From Candidatus Kapaibacterium thiocyanatum (GTDB taxonomy: Bacteria > Bacteroidota > Ignavibacteria > Kapaibacteriales > Kapaibacteriaceae), in NCBI GenBank assembly GCA_001899175.1, contig MKVH01000024.1:558001-622000 (forward strand): DNA of 64,000 bases, read 5' to 3'. Both the position numbers and the translations under genes were made by a program. Shown one piece after another: positions 52,793 to 61,012 of this stretch; position 1 is the first letter of the stretch, and every line of letters begins with the position of its first letter. The notes beneath the pieces are model-generated. The model saw nothing but the letters and a program-made list of their open reading frames with translations. It searched no databases and had not been told where the DNA came from.

Positions 52793-53683
52793 ATGATCGT
52801 CCGCAGCATCATGGTCTGTATCTCCATCTTCGCCTCCTTCTGCGTGGCGAAGGGCCAGGCCATGTACGATGCCGAAGATCTCATGAACAAGTATGCCCTG
52901 CCGGTACTGTGGGTCGGCGTCAATTCGGCGGCGGACGACTATGCGCCGTCCTTCGATCCCGTACACGGAAGACTCTGTTTCTCATCGGAACGCACCGAAT
53001 GGGCTACCGTCTATTCCTGCGATCCGCCACGTGCACTCGATGTATATGTCGACGTCGTACCCGTTGCCGGTACCTTCAACCAGATAGGGCAGCACAGGGC
53101 CTTCGTCTCGTTCGCCGATAATGGCGAAGGTGTGGGGGCGGCCTTCCTCATGCATTCGAGACGTTCCTATATGGGAATCGTCAACATCCTGCGCGACGGG
53201 GGGCAGGTCAACTGCGGTCGTGCCCTCGACGTCTGCAATGGCGAGTTCTTCTCATCCCACCCGGCCATCTCGCCCGATGGCACGCGTCTCGTCTTCTCGA
53301 GTGACAGGGGAGTCAGCCGCGGCCTCGATCTGTGGATGAGCGAGCGGACGGTGGACAGGGACTGGACGGAACCGGTCCTCGTCAACAACGTCGTGAACTC
53401 GGAGGGCAACGAGATCACGCCCGTCTTCCTTTCCAACGATTCACTGCTCTACGCTTCGAACGGATACGGCGGCAAGGGAGGCTATGACATCTTCCTTTCC
53501 GTCTTCCGTGATGGCATGTGGCAGGAACCGGAGCCTCTCGAATGGCTCAATTCCGAGTTCGACGACAGCGACTGCGCACGGTTGCCCGACGGTACCATCG
53601 TCTTCGCATCCAATCGCCCGGGCGGCACCGGTGGTCTGGATCTCTACGTATCCCGACGTCGTGTCCAGGCTGCACGCCAGTGA
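52793..53683 (+). CDS. Secreted PD40 (TolB-like WD40) beta-propeller protein
   Basis: This 296-residue protein has a signal peptide (MIVRSIMVCISIFASFCVAKGQ) followed by PD40 repeats: YAPSFDPVHGRLCFSSER, then HPAISPDGTRLVFSSDRGVSRGLDLWMSER, then FLSNDSLLYASNGYGGKGGYDIFLS, then ARLPDGTIVFASNRPGGTGGLDLYVSRR. Such repeats form a propeller that usually binds other proteins or the cell wall. No OmpA domain follows, unlike the many PD40-OmpA proteins of this group. It starts two bases after queE and is probably co-transcribed with it. Confidence 0.82.
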   Translation: MIVRSIMVCISIFASFCVAKGQAMYDAEDLMNKYALPVLWVGVNSAADDYAPSFDPVHGRLCFSSERTEWATVYSCDPPRALDVYVDVVPVAGTFNQIGQHRAFVSFADNGEGVGAAFLMHSRRSYMGIVNILRDGGQVNCGRALDVCNGEFFSSHPAISPDGTRLVFSSDRGVSRGLDLWMSERTVDRDWTEPVLVNNVVNSEGNEITPVFLSNDSLLYASNGYGGKGGYDIFLSVFRDGMWQEPEPLEWLNSEFDDSDCARLPDGTIVFASNRPGGTGGLDLYVSRRRVQAARQ

Positions 53684-53686
53684 TCG

Positions 53687-56600
53687 TCACTCCATCATCA
53701 GCGTACCGATGTCGAGCGTCTGCTTGTTGCCGGTCAGCGGCAGCGTGATCGTCTTCTTCGTTTCGTTCGGCTTGCCGTAGTGCGTGTAGAGCTCGAGCTG
53801 TATCGTGGCGGGACCGCTCGCACGCTGACGGCTATTGCCGTAGTAGTTGGCCTGTACCTTGTAGGCACCTTTCGCCGCATTCTTCAGCAGGAATTCTTCG
53901 GGACCGTATCCGCCGGTCAGATCGCGTGAGATGCGTCCGCCGATGGTCGTTTCCCTGTGGCCATAGAAGCACTTCTCACCGCTGGGATCCGTGACCCACA
54001 TATCGACGTCCGTATTGTCGGCATCCCACGCGAGGACGATGCGCACGTCGACCGGCATGTTGCCGATGAATCTCGGATCGACGACCGTCGTGTCCACGGA
54101 CAATCCGTTCTTCGCGACGAGATGATTCAGTTCGTTGAGGGCGATCATCTCGACCTCGGGGAAGCGATTGTCCCACGGACGATCGACGACGGCGTAGAGA
54201 TAGCGGATGGCGTCGGGATATCGCTTCGCAGCGGCGAGTGCCAGACCGAGATCCCTGTACGATTGCGGTTCTTCGCCACGTATACGCAGGACGTCTTCGT
54301 ACATGAGGACTGCGAGGTCTGCATGCCCGAGTTGCAGCAGCCTGCCGGCAAGGACGCGCAGTTGCTCGTGATCCTCGGCCTTGAGCTCGGCGATATTGGA
54401 GAGGACGCGCAGGGCCTCGGCCAGTCTGCCCTTCGAGCGCAGGATGTCCGCGGCGTCGAGATAGAATTGCGGCGAGTTCTCGTACTGCGGCCTCAACGTC
54501 AGGTAGATACGGTAGGCATCGGCAGGCTTCGCAGCCTTCATCGCAGATAGATAGGACGTCGATGAATCGCTGTCGATCAGCATGATTCTGCCCGACGTGG
54601 TCGCGGCGGTGGCCTCCTTCTTGAATCGGTCCGTCGTTCCTTCACGGTTCTGCGGGGACTTCGCAGGCATCAGGGCATCGGACGATTCGGGGGCGGCGGG
54701 CAGAGGGGTGGTGAGTGCACGTGCCGTTTCCGTAAGCGTGACGTCGTCCGACCGCTGCGAGACTTCGGCTTCGACGACGGGCTCTGCCGCATTGCCCGAG
54801 CCCGCGGCGAATCCGTCGCTCAGTTGATCCGTGATTTCGACCGCTTGTGTGCGAACGACGGCACCGGACGCTCGGCTGCCGCGGATGTTGAAGCCGTTGC
54901 CCTTCACGGATGCTGCGGGCAGCGGACCTTCTCTATCCATAGCTCCATTGCTCTCGTAGAAGTCGATGACTCCACGCCGGAATCGCGCATCGACCGTTTG
55001 CTCATGGCCTGGCAGAACGGTGAGATTGGTCGAAACCGTGTCACGTACCGCTCCGCTCGCCGGCATGTTGATGCGGACGGTATAGTCGCCTGCCGGAACG
55101 TTCGTGATATAGTACGTGCCGTTATTTCTCGTGAGGCCACCTCGGGTGGTGCCGAGGATGCGAACGGTCGCACCGGAAACCGGTTTGCCGTCGGTGCCCG
55201 TGACGAGTCCGCGCAGGATACCGGTGGTTCCGTTCCTGATCTTGAGAGGAACGGGCGTCTTGAACGTGAAGGCCGTACTGTCCGGTTCACGCATCGGGAT
55301 GTCGGTGACCGGTGGTACATAGGGCTCGAAGACCCTGTCATACCACTCCTTGCGTTGATTCCACAGTGCGAGCATCTCTTCCTTGTGGAGCGATCGGCGG
55401 CGTACGCTGTCGTCCACGATACCCTTGCGGCGCTCCGTCCATTGTGCGAGGAGAGCGGGCTCGCTTGCGGGCGGTGCGATGTTGAAGCGAACGTAGTCCT
55501 CCAGTAGTTCCAGCACGATCAGCGACGTTCCCTGCGTGACGATGCCGAAGCGCTGTCCGATCGCGGTGATGGCCGCCTCGTTGCGTACGGGATCGGCGCC
55601 GTAACGGCCGAGTTCGCTGTGTGCCCAGAGACGCGCGACGGTCGTGCCCGAATCGAAGTCCTCGCGACCGGAGATACGGATGCGCTCGAGGCGTGCCGTG
55701 CCCGGACCGGATTCGAACTGAAGCTCGATCACGGCTTCGTCGGACTTCAGGATGCCACCTACGGTGATCATGTCGTTCGCGACCTGTCCTCCGACAGGGT
55801 AGAGGCCGTCGACGTCACCCTGTTCGACGCGAACGGACGCAAGGCGTACAGGACGATAGGCGAGAAGATCGACGGCATCGTCGATCGTGCCTTCGGCGAG
55901 ATTCAGATACGATCCGCCGCTGCGACGTGCGATGTCGGACAACGACGCATGATTGGCCGTCGTGCTGCTCGCGATGGTGATGACTTCGGCGTCGCCCGGC
56001 GGTGCCGATGCAGCGCCGAACGTCGATATGCCATCGGAGAAGAGCAGGTAGAGGTCCGTGCCTCCTCCTGCCAGTGGTGCGGTGGCGAACTGCGTACCGC
56101 CGTCGTAGACCATCGAACGCAGGGCCGTCCGCAGAGCGGACCAGTTGCCGGACGTGATCCTGAATTTCTGCACGGGCAGTGCACCGATGGCGAACGGTGC
56201 GAGTGTGACGTCGACGTTCGGATAGAGACGGAAGAGATTGTCGAGGACGTTCAGCTCCTTGTCGATGTCGCGCTTCATGCCCGAGAGCGAGGCATCCCAG
56301 GCGAGCGTGATACGGGACGGGGCGATACGGCGTGTCCGTTGCGACGGGATGCCGAGGAAGGTCGCGAAGTACTTCCGTCCGTCGAAGTCGTTGACGGCCG
56401 TGAATGTCTTTCCCGACGTCACGGGAATGAGACATTGGAACAGGCGGTCGATGACGGCATTCTCCAGATGCGTTTCCGCGTGGTAGGTACGGCCGTTCGG
56501 CGTGAAGTCGACGTCCTTCCAGTCGCTGCCGCTGAGGACGGGCCGTGTGCCGAAGGCCGCGACGTCCATGACGAAGGAGAACGTCCGCACCGTATCGGTG

Positions 56601-57109
56601 AAGGCGAAGGGCAGGGAATACAGATAGCCGTCCGACGAAGCGCGGAGTTGCTGTTCGTAGGCGATGACGATGCGGCGCGTTCCGTTGGCTGGAAGCGGAT
56701 AGATACGCGAGCGGAAGGTATTGCCGCGCGTCCATTCCATCAAGGCGGGATCGACCTTCCGCTTGATGATGGCCTCGAAGGTCGCACGCGCCTTCTCCTT
56801 CGGAACGACGACGCCATCACGGACGTGTCCATTGATGTCGAGGGCGAAGCGGCTGATCGTCTGTCCTTCCGTGATCGGGAACTCGAACTCGCCTTCGAGG
56901 ATGCGGGGGAACGGATTGTGGACCGTCATATCCATCGTCGTCACGGCCAGTGTGCCCGTGATGCGTACGGAGACGTCGAGCTTGACGACGCGCAGGGTTG
57001 TCGACGTTCCGTTCTCGTTGACGACGACACCGGGCATCGTCGATCGTTGTGCCGTGGCGAGGACGGGCAGGGAAGCAGCGAGGAGCAGTGCGAGGAAGAT
57101 CGTTTTCAT
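53687..57109 (-). CDS. Secreted VIT/vWA protein with carboxypeptidase-like, plug-like, TPR and DUF2135 segments
   Basis: This 1140-residue protein has a signal peptide (MKTIFLALLLAASLPVLATAQ). A VIT domain (about residues 25-160) contains VHNPFPRILEGEFEFPI and KEKARATFEAIIKRKVDPALMEW. A vWA-like domain (about 270-430) has an apparent MIDAS start DASLS. A carboxypeptidase regulatory-like Ig (about 640-730, GLVTGTDGKPVSGATVRILG) is followed by a short stretch resembling a TonB-receptor plug (GFNIRGSRASGAVVRT, then DQLSDGF). TPR-like helices (about 890-1000) come next, and a C-terminal DUF2135 domain (about 1030-1140, VLAWDADNTDVDMWVTDPSG). I see no T9SS tail. It is 16 bases after the anti-sigma-like gene and is probably its co-transcribed partner. 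Confidence 0.85.
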   Translation of the reverse strand: MKTIFLALLLAASLPVLATAQRSTMPGVVVNENGTSTTLRVVKLDVSVRITGTLAVTTMDMTVHNPFPRILEGEFEFPITEGQTISRFALDINGHVRDGVVVPKEKARATFEAIIKRKVDPALMEWTRGNTFRSRIYPLPANGTRRIVIAYEQQLRASSDGYLYSLPFAFTDTVRTFSFVMDVAAFGTRPVLSGSDWKDVDFTPNGRTYHAETHLENAVIDRLFQCLIPVTSGKTFTAVNDFDGRKYFATFLGIPSQRTRRIAPSRITLAWDASLSGMKRDIDKELNVLDNLFRLYPNVDVTLAPFAIGALPVQKFRITSGNWSALRTALRSMVYDGGTQFATAPLAGGGTDLYLLFSDGISTFGAASAPPGDAEVITIASSTTANHASLSDIARRSGGSYLNLAEGTIDDAVDLLAYRPVRLASVRVEQGDVDGLYPVGGQVANDMITVGGILKSDEAVIELQFESGPGTARLERIRISGREDFDSGTTVARLWAHSELGRYGADPVRNEAAITAIGQRFGIVTQGTSLIVLELLEDYVRFNIAPPASEPALLAQWTERRKGIVDDSVRRRSLHKEEMLALWNQRKEWYDRVFEPYVPPVTDIPMREPDSTAFTFKTPVPLKIRNGTTGILRGLVTGTDGKPVSGATVRILGTTRGGLTRNNGTYYITNVPAGDYTVRINMPASGAVRDTVSTNLTVLPGHEQTVDARFRRGVIDFYESNGAMDREGPLPAASVKGNGFNIRGSRASGAVVRTQAVEITDQLSDGFAAGSGNAAEPVVEAEVSQRSDDVTLTETARALTTPLPAAPESSDALMPAKSPQNREGTTDRFKKEATAATTSGRIMLIDSDSSTSYLSAMKAAKPADAYRIYLTLRPQYENSPQFYLDAADILRSKGRLAEALRVLSNIAELKAEDHEQLRVLAGRLLQLGHADLAVLMYEDVLRIRGEEPQSYRDLGLALAAAKRYPDAIRYLYAVVDRPWDNRFPEVEMIALNELNHLVAKNGLSVDTTVVDPRFIGNMPVDVRIVLAWDADNTDVDMWVTDPSGEKCFYGHRETTIGGRISRDLTGGYGPEEFLLKNAAKGAYKVQANYYGNSRQRASGPATIQLELYTHYGKPNETKKTITLPLTGNKQTLDIGTLMME

Positions 57110-57125
57110 GATGATGCTCCTTGAA

Positions 57126-58214
57126 TCAGCGTTGGATGAGAAGTCGTTGGATCATGCGGTCCGCCCGGCCGTCTGCCTGGATGACGACGAGGTACATGCC
57201 CGCTGCTGCGTCGTCGAGTCCGGTGATCGGTATCCGGTGCTGTCCGCGTTGCATGCTGCGTGCATTCCAGAGCGTGGCGATCTCCCGGCCGTTCATGTCG
57301 ACGACGATGGCCGAGGTGGTGAGGTCCGACCGCAGGTCGAGATTCAGCATGGCCGTGCCGGACGTCAACGGATTGGGAGAGATGGTCGCAGCGCCGAAGA
57401 GCGTCGTCGTCTGCCGTTGGGTAAAGTCGTCGACGGCCTTGGTATAGCGGGACGGGAGCAGCGGCCGGTGCGGATCGGCGACGGCGGCGGCATCGAACCA
57501 CAGCACCGCATAGGTCCGTGCGTCGGGCGTGAGCGGGATGCGGATGCCGATCATGTCGTTGACGGACGTGACCAGACGCGTCGTCTTCGTCTGCTGTACT
57601 GCATCGCGTCGTTCGGCATCGTCCTTGTTCCACCATGAGGCATGGATGTCGTTCCCATGATAGAGCTGGACCATGCGTGCATAGGGGGGAACGGGGCCAT
57701 CCTCCGGCGAATCATGCCGGCGTGCTCCGATACCGTTGGTGCGGATGGTGACGATGTCCTCGTTCTGCCGATATCGGATGCGGTCACCTTGTACGTCCAG
57801 GCCGAGGCGTTGCAATTCCGCCCGGCTCAGTTCCATCGTCGGAATGGTCATTGCGGATCCGTTCGATTCGTCCGCCGAGGCGGTAGCAGGGGCAGGGAGC
57901 GGAACCGTCTTGTTCGCCGGGATCGCCGGAGGTGTATGGGCATCGGTGACGTTCCCCCGTTCCGCCGCAGCGTGTGAGGCGGCAGGCGGAGTGAGCGGTT
58001 CGGGGGCATCCGGCCACAAGGCGATGGTGGCTACCGTAGCCGCGGCGGCCAGGCTACCGGTGATGATCCACGGTATGGACGTCGGTTGTGCGGTGGGAGG
58101 GGGGGGCGACTGCAGGAGGGACCGTACGTCGCTTTCGGACAGTAGCGGCGTCGAGGGAGGGGCCTCGTCCTTCAGGGCCTGTAGTGTCGAGCGGAGTGAT
58201 TGGTTCGGATTCAT
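57126..58214 (-). CDS. Anti-sigma-like single-TM protein with C-terminal T9SS sorting domain
   Basis: This 362-residue protein has a short cytoplasmic N-terminal part (LRSTLQALKDEAPPSTPLLSE), one membrane helix (about residues 48-66, PWIITGSLAAAATVATIAL), a long extracytoplasmic middle rich in Pro, Ala and Thr with a strand-rich end, and a C-terminal type IX sorting domain (ISPNPLTSGTAMLNLDL, then GREIATLWN, then AAGMYLVVIQADGRADRMI). Position directly after an ECF sigma gene is typical of an anti-sigma factor. A GTG at 58241 overlapping the sigma stop (GTGA) is an alternative start. A sorting tail on an inner-membrane protein is unexpected. Confidence 0.7.
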   Translation of the reverse strand: MNPNQSLRSTLQALKDEAPPSTPLLSESDVRSLLQSPPPPTAQPTSIPWIITGSLAAAATVATIALWPDAPEPLTPPAASHAAAERGNVTDAHTPPAIPANKTVPLPAPATASADESNGSAMTIPTMELSRAELQRLGLDVQGDRIRYRQNEDIVTIRTNGIGARRHDSPEDGPVPPYARMVQLYHGNDIHASWWNKDDAERRDAVQQTKTTRLVTSVNDMIGIRIPLTPDARTYAVLWFDAAAVADPHRPLLPSRYTKAVDDFTQRQTTTLFGAATISPNPLTSGTAMLNLDLRSDLTTSAIVVDMNGREIATLWNARSMQRGQHRIPITGLDDAAAGMYLVVIQADGRADRMIQRLLIQR

Positions 58215-58237
58215 GACGGATTCCACTGTAGTCGTGA

Positions 58238-58795
58238 TCACAGGAGTTGGGTGGTCGGGAAGGCCTGGGGCACCGTTTCGGGAACGGGGAGATCGTCGTG
58301 AATGCCGAGCCGGTCGGCCAGCATCCGCCGTGCGCGCATCAGGCGTACCTTGACGCCGCTGACCGTGCCGCCCTGGACGCGTTGTATTTCCGTGACGCTC
58401 AGGCCGTTGATCTCGAACAGCACCAGGGCCTCGCGATACTTGTGTGGCAGCGTCTGGAGCGCCTCACGGACGAGTGAAAGTTCGGTGCTCCGTTCGGGCG
58501 AAGGAGTGGAGGACTCGAGTGTTTCCTGAAGTTCCTCGCTGTAGAGGCCGAAGAACTTCGCCCGCACGAACTTGCGCTTGTACATGTTGGAGGCGATCGT
58601 GAACACGTAGCTCTTGAATGCTGCGTGGTCGCGCAGGGTATCGAAATGCTGCCATGCGGCGAGAATCGTGTCCTGCATGAGGTCCCGGGCTGCGTCCGTG
58701 TCGCGGGTCATGTTCAGTGCGAACTTCTCCAGCCTTGCCTGCACGGGGCGCAGGAGGTCCATGAACTCCTGCTGCCGGTCGTACGTCTCGTCCAT
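58238..58795 (-). CDS. ECF-type RNA polymerase sigma factor
   Basis: This 185-residue sigma factor has region 2 at about residues 15-90 (EKFALNMTRDTDAARDLMQDTILAAWQHFD, then FKSYVFTIASNMYKRKF) and region 4 at about 115-175 (LQTLPHKYREALVLFEINGLSVTEIQRVQGGTVSGVKVRLMRARRML), with no region 3, as in ECF sigmas. I use the ATG at 58795 (MDETYDRQQ); an ATG at 58825 is equally open and adds a histidine-rich decapeptide. It heads the operon with the anti-sigma-like gene and the VIT protein gene. Confidence 0.88.
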   Translation of the reverse strand: MDETYDRQQEFMDLLRPVQARLEKFALNMTRDTDAARDLMQDTILAAWQHFDTLRDHAAFKSYVFTIASNMYKRKFVRAKFFGLYSEELQETLESSTPSPERSTELSLVREALQTLPHKYREALVLFEINGLSVTEIQRVQGGTVSGVKVRLMRARRMLADRLGIHDDLPVPETVPQAFPTTQLL

Positions 58796-58878
58796 ACCGT
58801 TCCCGTTCGTGTGATGGTGATTCATGCCGTGGGAGGCACGACGCCCGCAGGCGGTTACATCGGTCCTGCGATCCTGCA

Positions 58879-58910
58879 CAAAAAAGAAAAGGGCACCCGC
58901 GGGTGCCCTT
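58879..58910 (-). terminator. Rho-independent terminator of the lipoprotein gene
   Basis: On the minus strand AAGGGCACCC, GC, GGGTGCCCTT forms an 11-bp self-complementary stem followed by TTCTTTTTTG, placed 24 bases after the stop codon at 58934. It separates this gene from the sigma-factor operon. Confidence 0.9.
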
Positions 58911-58933
58911 CCGGAATCGTCGTGATGGTGTGC

Positions 58934-59722
58934 TTACTTGATGGAGTAGCGGACGAGGACGTTGCTGCTGCCGTCGATGTCGACGTTGCCGAACGAACCC
59001 ACGGTGATCTTGCTCGGAGGCGTGAGCGTCTTGACGATACCGATGTTCTTGGCTACCCATACGTCGGTGTTCGTCGAGATCGGTACGGTGATCGTACCGA
59101 AGATCGGATTCTGCGTGTCGATGCTGAGGTCGATCTTCAGCGTCGTCGTATAGTGGAGCGTCGTGACTGCCGTACCACCGACGGTGAGGGTTTCGGCACC
59201 GACCTTCTTGCCGGTGAACTTCAGCTTGGCCGTTCCCTTCATGCTCATGCCCTGATACGTCAGGGGAATGTCGCTGATCGTCTCGTCGAGGGATGTCCAT
59301 TCGGCCGTTGCGTTGGCATCGGCCATCAGCATCCAGCGTGCACCGAGATCCACGCCGCTCATGCCCGTGATGCCGTCGATCGCGAGTTCGAAGTAGCGAT
59401 ACGTCTTGGAAGCGTCATTGCGGAAGTAGACCGTGTCCATCGACATCGTTTCGCCGACGGTACTGTGCGTGACGAATTCGGTCGCGACCTGGCCACCGAC
59501 GGTGACGTTCGTGCGGTTGACGAAGGTGCTGTCCACACCCGGATTCTTTTCCGTGGGATTCGATGCGTCGCCGCTCAGTTCCTTGGTATCGGATACCCAG
59601 TAGGAACCCTGCGTCGTCGGGAAATAGTTCGAGTTGTCGGGAGTGGGGTTGTTGTTCTTGTCGTCCGAACACCCAACCATCACGAGGGTAGCTGCTGCTA
59701 CGAGGGAAGCGATGCGCTTCAT
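58934..59722 (-). CDS. Predicted secreted lipoprotein, unknown function
   Basis: This 262-residue protein has a signal peptide with lipobox LVMVGC (cysteine at residue 18), followed by an Asn/Asp-rich linker (SDDKNNNPTPDNSNY) as is common in Bacteroidota lipoproteins. The mature part has beta-strand-rich sequence (YFPTTQGSYWVSDTKEL, then VWVAKNIGIVKTLTPPSKITVGS) with small conserved-looking turns. I recognise no family. It stands alone, with a strong terminator behind it. Confidence 0.65.
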   Translation of the reverse strand: MKRIASLVAAATLVMVGCSDDKNNNPTPDNSNYFPTTQGSYWVSDTKELSGDASNPTEKNPGVDSTFVNRTNVTVGGQVATEFVTHSTVGETMSMDTVYFRNDASKTYRYFELAIDGITGMSGVDLGARWMLMADANATAEWTSLDETISDIPLTYQGMSMKGTAKLKFTGKKVGAETLTVGGTAVTTLHYTTTLKIDLSIDTQNPIFGTITVPISTNTDVWVAKNIGIVKTLTPPSKITVGSFGNVDIDGSSNVLVRYSIK

Positions 59723-59780
59723 TGTGGTTGCTCCGAAGTTCCGAATTGTCCCACGTACGGTGGGTGTTGAAAAAATGTCG

Positions 59781-59862
59781 CGGAGGGCGAGGGACTCGAA
59801 CCCCCACAGGCTTGCGCCCGGCGGTTTTCAAGACCGCTGCAATACCATTATGCGAGCCCTCC
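59781..59862 (-). tRNA. tRNA-Ser (anticodon TGA)
   Basis: On the minus strand the acceptor GGAGGGC pairs with GCCCTCC. The D-arm is short (GCA/TGC). The anticodon stem-loop GCGGT-CTTGAAA-ACCGC carries anticodon TGA, read as serine UCA/UCN. A five-base variable stem with a GCAA loop marks a class II tRNA. The T-arm loop is TTCGAGT. No CCA is encoded. A promoter element TAGTTTTG lies at 59871-59878, eight bases upstream. Confidence 0.95.
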
Positions 59863-59870
59863 AGGCGCTG

Positions 59871-59878
59871 CAAAACTA
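59871..59878 (-). promoter_or_regulatory. -7 element of the tRNA-Ser gene
   Basis: TAGTTTTG on the minus strand matches TAnnTTTG exactly and places transcription start right at the tRNA. A TGA, not TTG, lies 20 bases upstream. Confidence 0.5.
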
Positions 59879-59898
59879 CAGGTTTTTGCGAAACGGAC

Positions 59899-60960
59899 TC
59901 ATTCGTAGACCGTCGAATCGTCCGGCAGATCCTTGGGTGTAGGCCTGGTGTAGTCTTCGGCGCGGAGGCTCAGGAAATCAAGAACGGTACCGGCGAACAA
60001 TTGTTGCTTGATCGTTTCGGAAAGGTCCGCCATGTCCTCGATGAACTTGCCGTGTTCGAGGTCGCCGAGAGGGAAGGGATAGTCCGTTCCGTAGGCGATT
60101 CTCTCCGGACCGAGCAATGCCATGAGGAAGCGCAGGGCGTCGGCATTGTGCGTGATGCTGTCCACCCAGAACTTTCCGATGTAGTCGGTCGGATCCTGGA
60201 CACGGTTGACGTTGCAGAGGTCGGGCCGCGCGTGATATCCATGGGATATACGACCCACTGTGAACGGAAACGTCCCACCTGCATGTGCAAACATTACCTT
60301 CAGGTCCGGAAACGCGTCGAAGACGCCACCGAAGAGCATGGAGCTGATGGCGAGCGTCGTCTCCGCCGGCATGCCGACGAGCCATTGCAGGAAGTAGCGG
60401 CTGGTGCGGTCCGCGCCCATCATGTCCCACGGGTGGACGAAGATGCCGACGCCGAGATCCTGTGCAGCCTCCCAGAGGGGAAAGAGGGTCTTGTCGTCGA
60501 GGTTCTTCCCGTTGACGTTCGTTCCGATCTCGATGCCTGGGAGGCCGAGCTCGAGCTTGCACCGCTTCATTTCCTTGACGGCGAAGTCGATGTCCTGCAT
60601 CGGCACGGTGCCGAGGCCGATGAACCGTTTCGGATCGTCGGCCACGACGCCGGCGAGGTGATCGTTCAGGAAGCGGCTCCAGTCGAGGCCGTCGGCAGGC
60701 TTGGCCCAGTAGGAGAAGAGGACGGGGACGGTACAGAGGACCATGGTGTCGACCTGGTGCCGGTCCATGTCCTCGAGTATCGCTTCGGGATTCCAGCAAT
60801 TCTCCTCGATTTCACGGAAGAACGTCCCGTCGTCCCGCATCATCTTTGCCTTGCCCTGCGTGAAGTGATCCAGTTCTATGAATCCGCCGTATCCGTAGCG
60901 TTCCTTCAGCGAGGGCCATCGTTCGGGGAGGATGTGTGCATGACAGTCGATCTTGAGCAT
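59899..60960 (-). CDS. 2-amino-3-carboxymuconate-6-semialdehyde decarboxylase (ACMSD)
   Basis: ACMSD decarboxylates the product of 3-hydroxyanthranilate cleavage and diverts it from NAD synthesis to full degradation. The 353-residue amidohydrolase has metal ligands in KIDCHAHILP (H7, H9), FVHPWDM, FAHAGGTFPFTVGRISHG and the aspartate in GTDYPFPLGDLEHGK. Much of it follows the animal enzyme closely (RENCWDPE-like EENCWNPEAI, FSYWAKP, WLVGMPAETT). It lies behind the dioxygenase gene on the same strand, 52 bases apart, so the two probably form one operon. Confidence 0.93.
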   Translation of the reverse strand: MLKIDCHAHILPERWPSLKERYGYGGFIELDHFTQGKAKMMRDDGTFFREIEENCWNPEAILEDMDRHQVDTMVLCTVPVLFSYWAKPADGLDWSRFLNDHLAGVVADDPKRFIGLGTVPMQDIDFAVKEMKRCKLELGLPGIEIGTNVNGKNLDDKTLFPLWEAAQDLGVGIFVHPWDMMGADRTSRYFLQWLVGMPAETTLAISSMLFGGVFDAFPDLKVMFAHAGGTFPFTVGRISHGYHARPDLCNVNRVQDPTDYIGKFWVDSITHNADALRFLMALLGPERIAYGTDYPFPLGDLEHGKFIEDMADLSETIKQQLFAGTVLDFLSLRAEDYTRPTPKDLPDDSTVYE

Positions 60961-61012
60961 CGTCGATGATGTTGGTGGGAGAATGATTCACTGAAGAAGA
61001 AGGGATGCGGCT

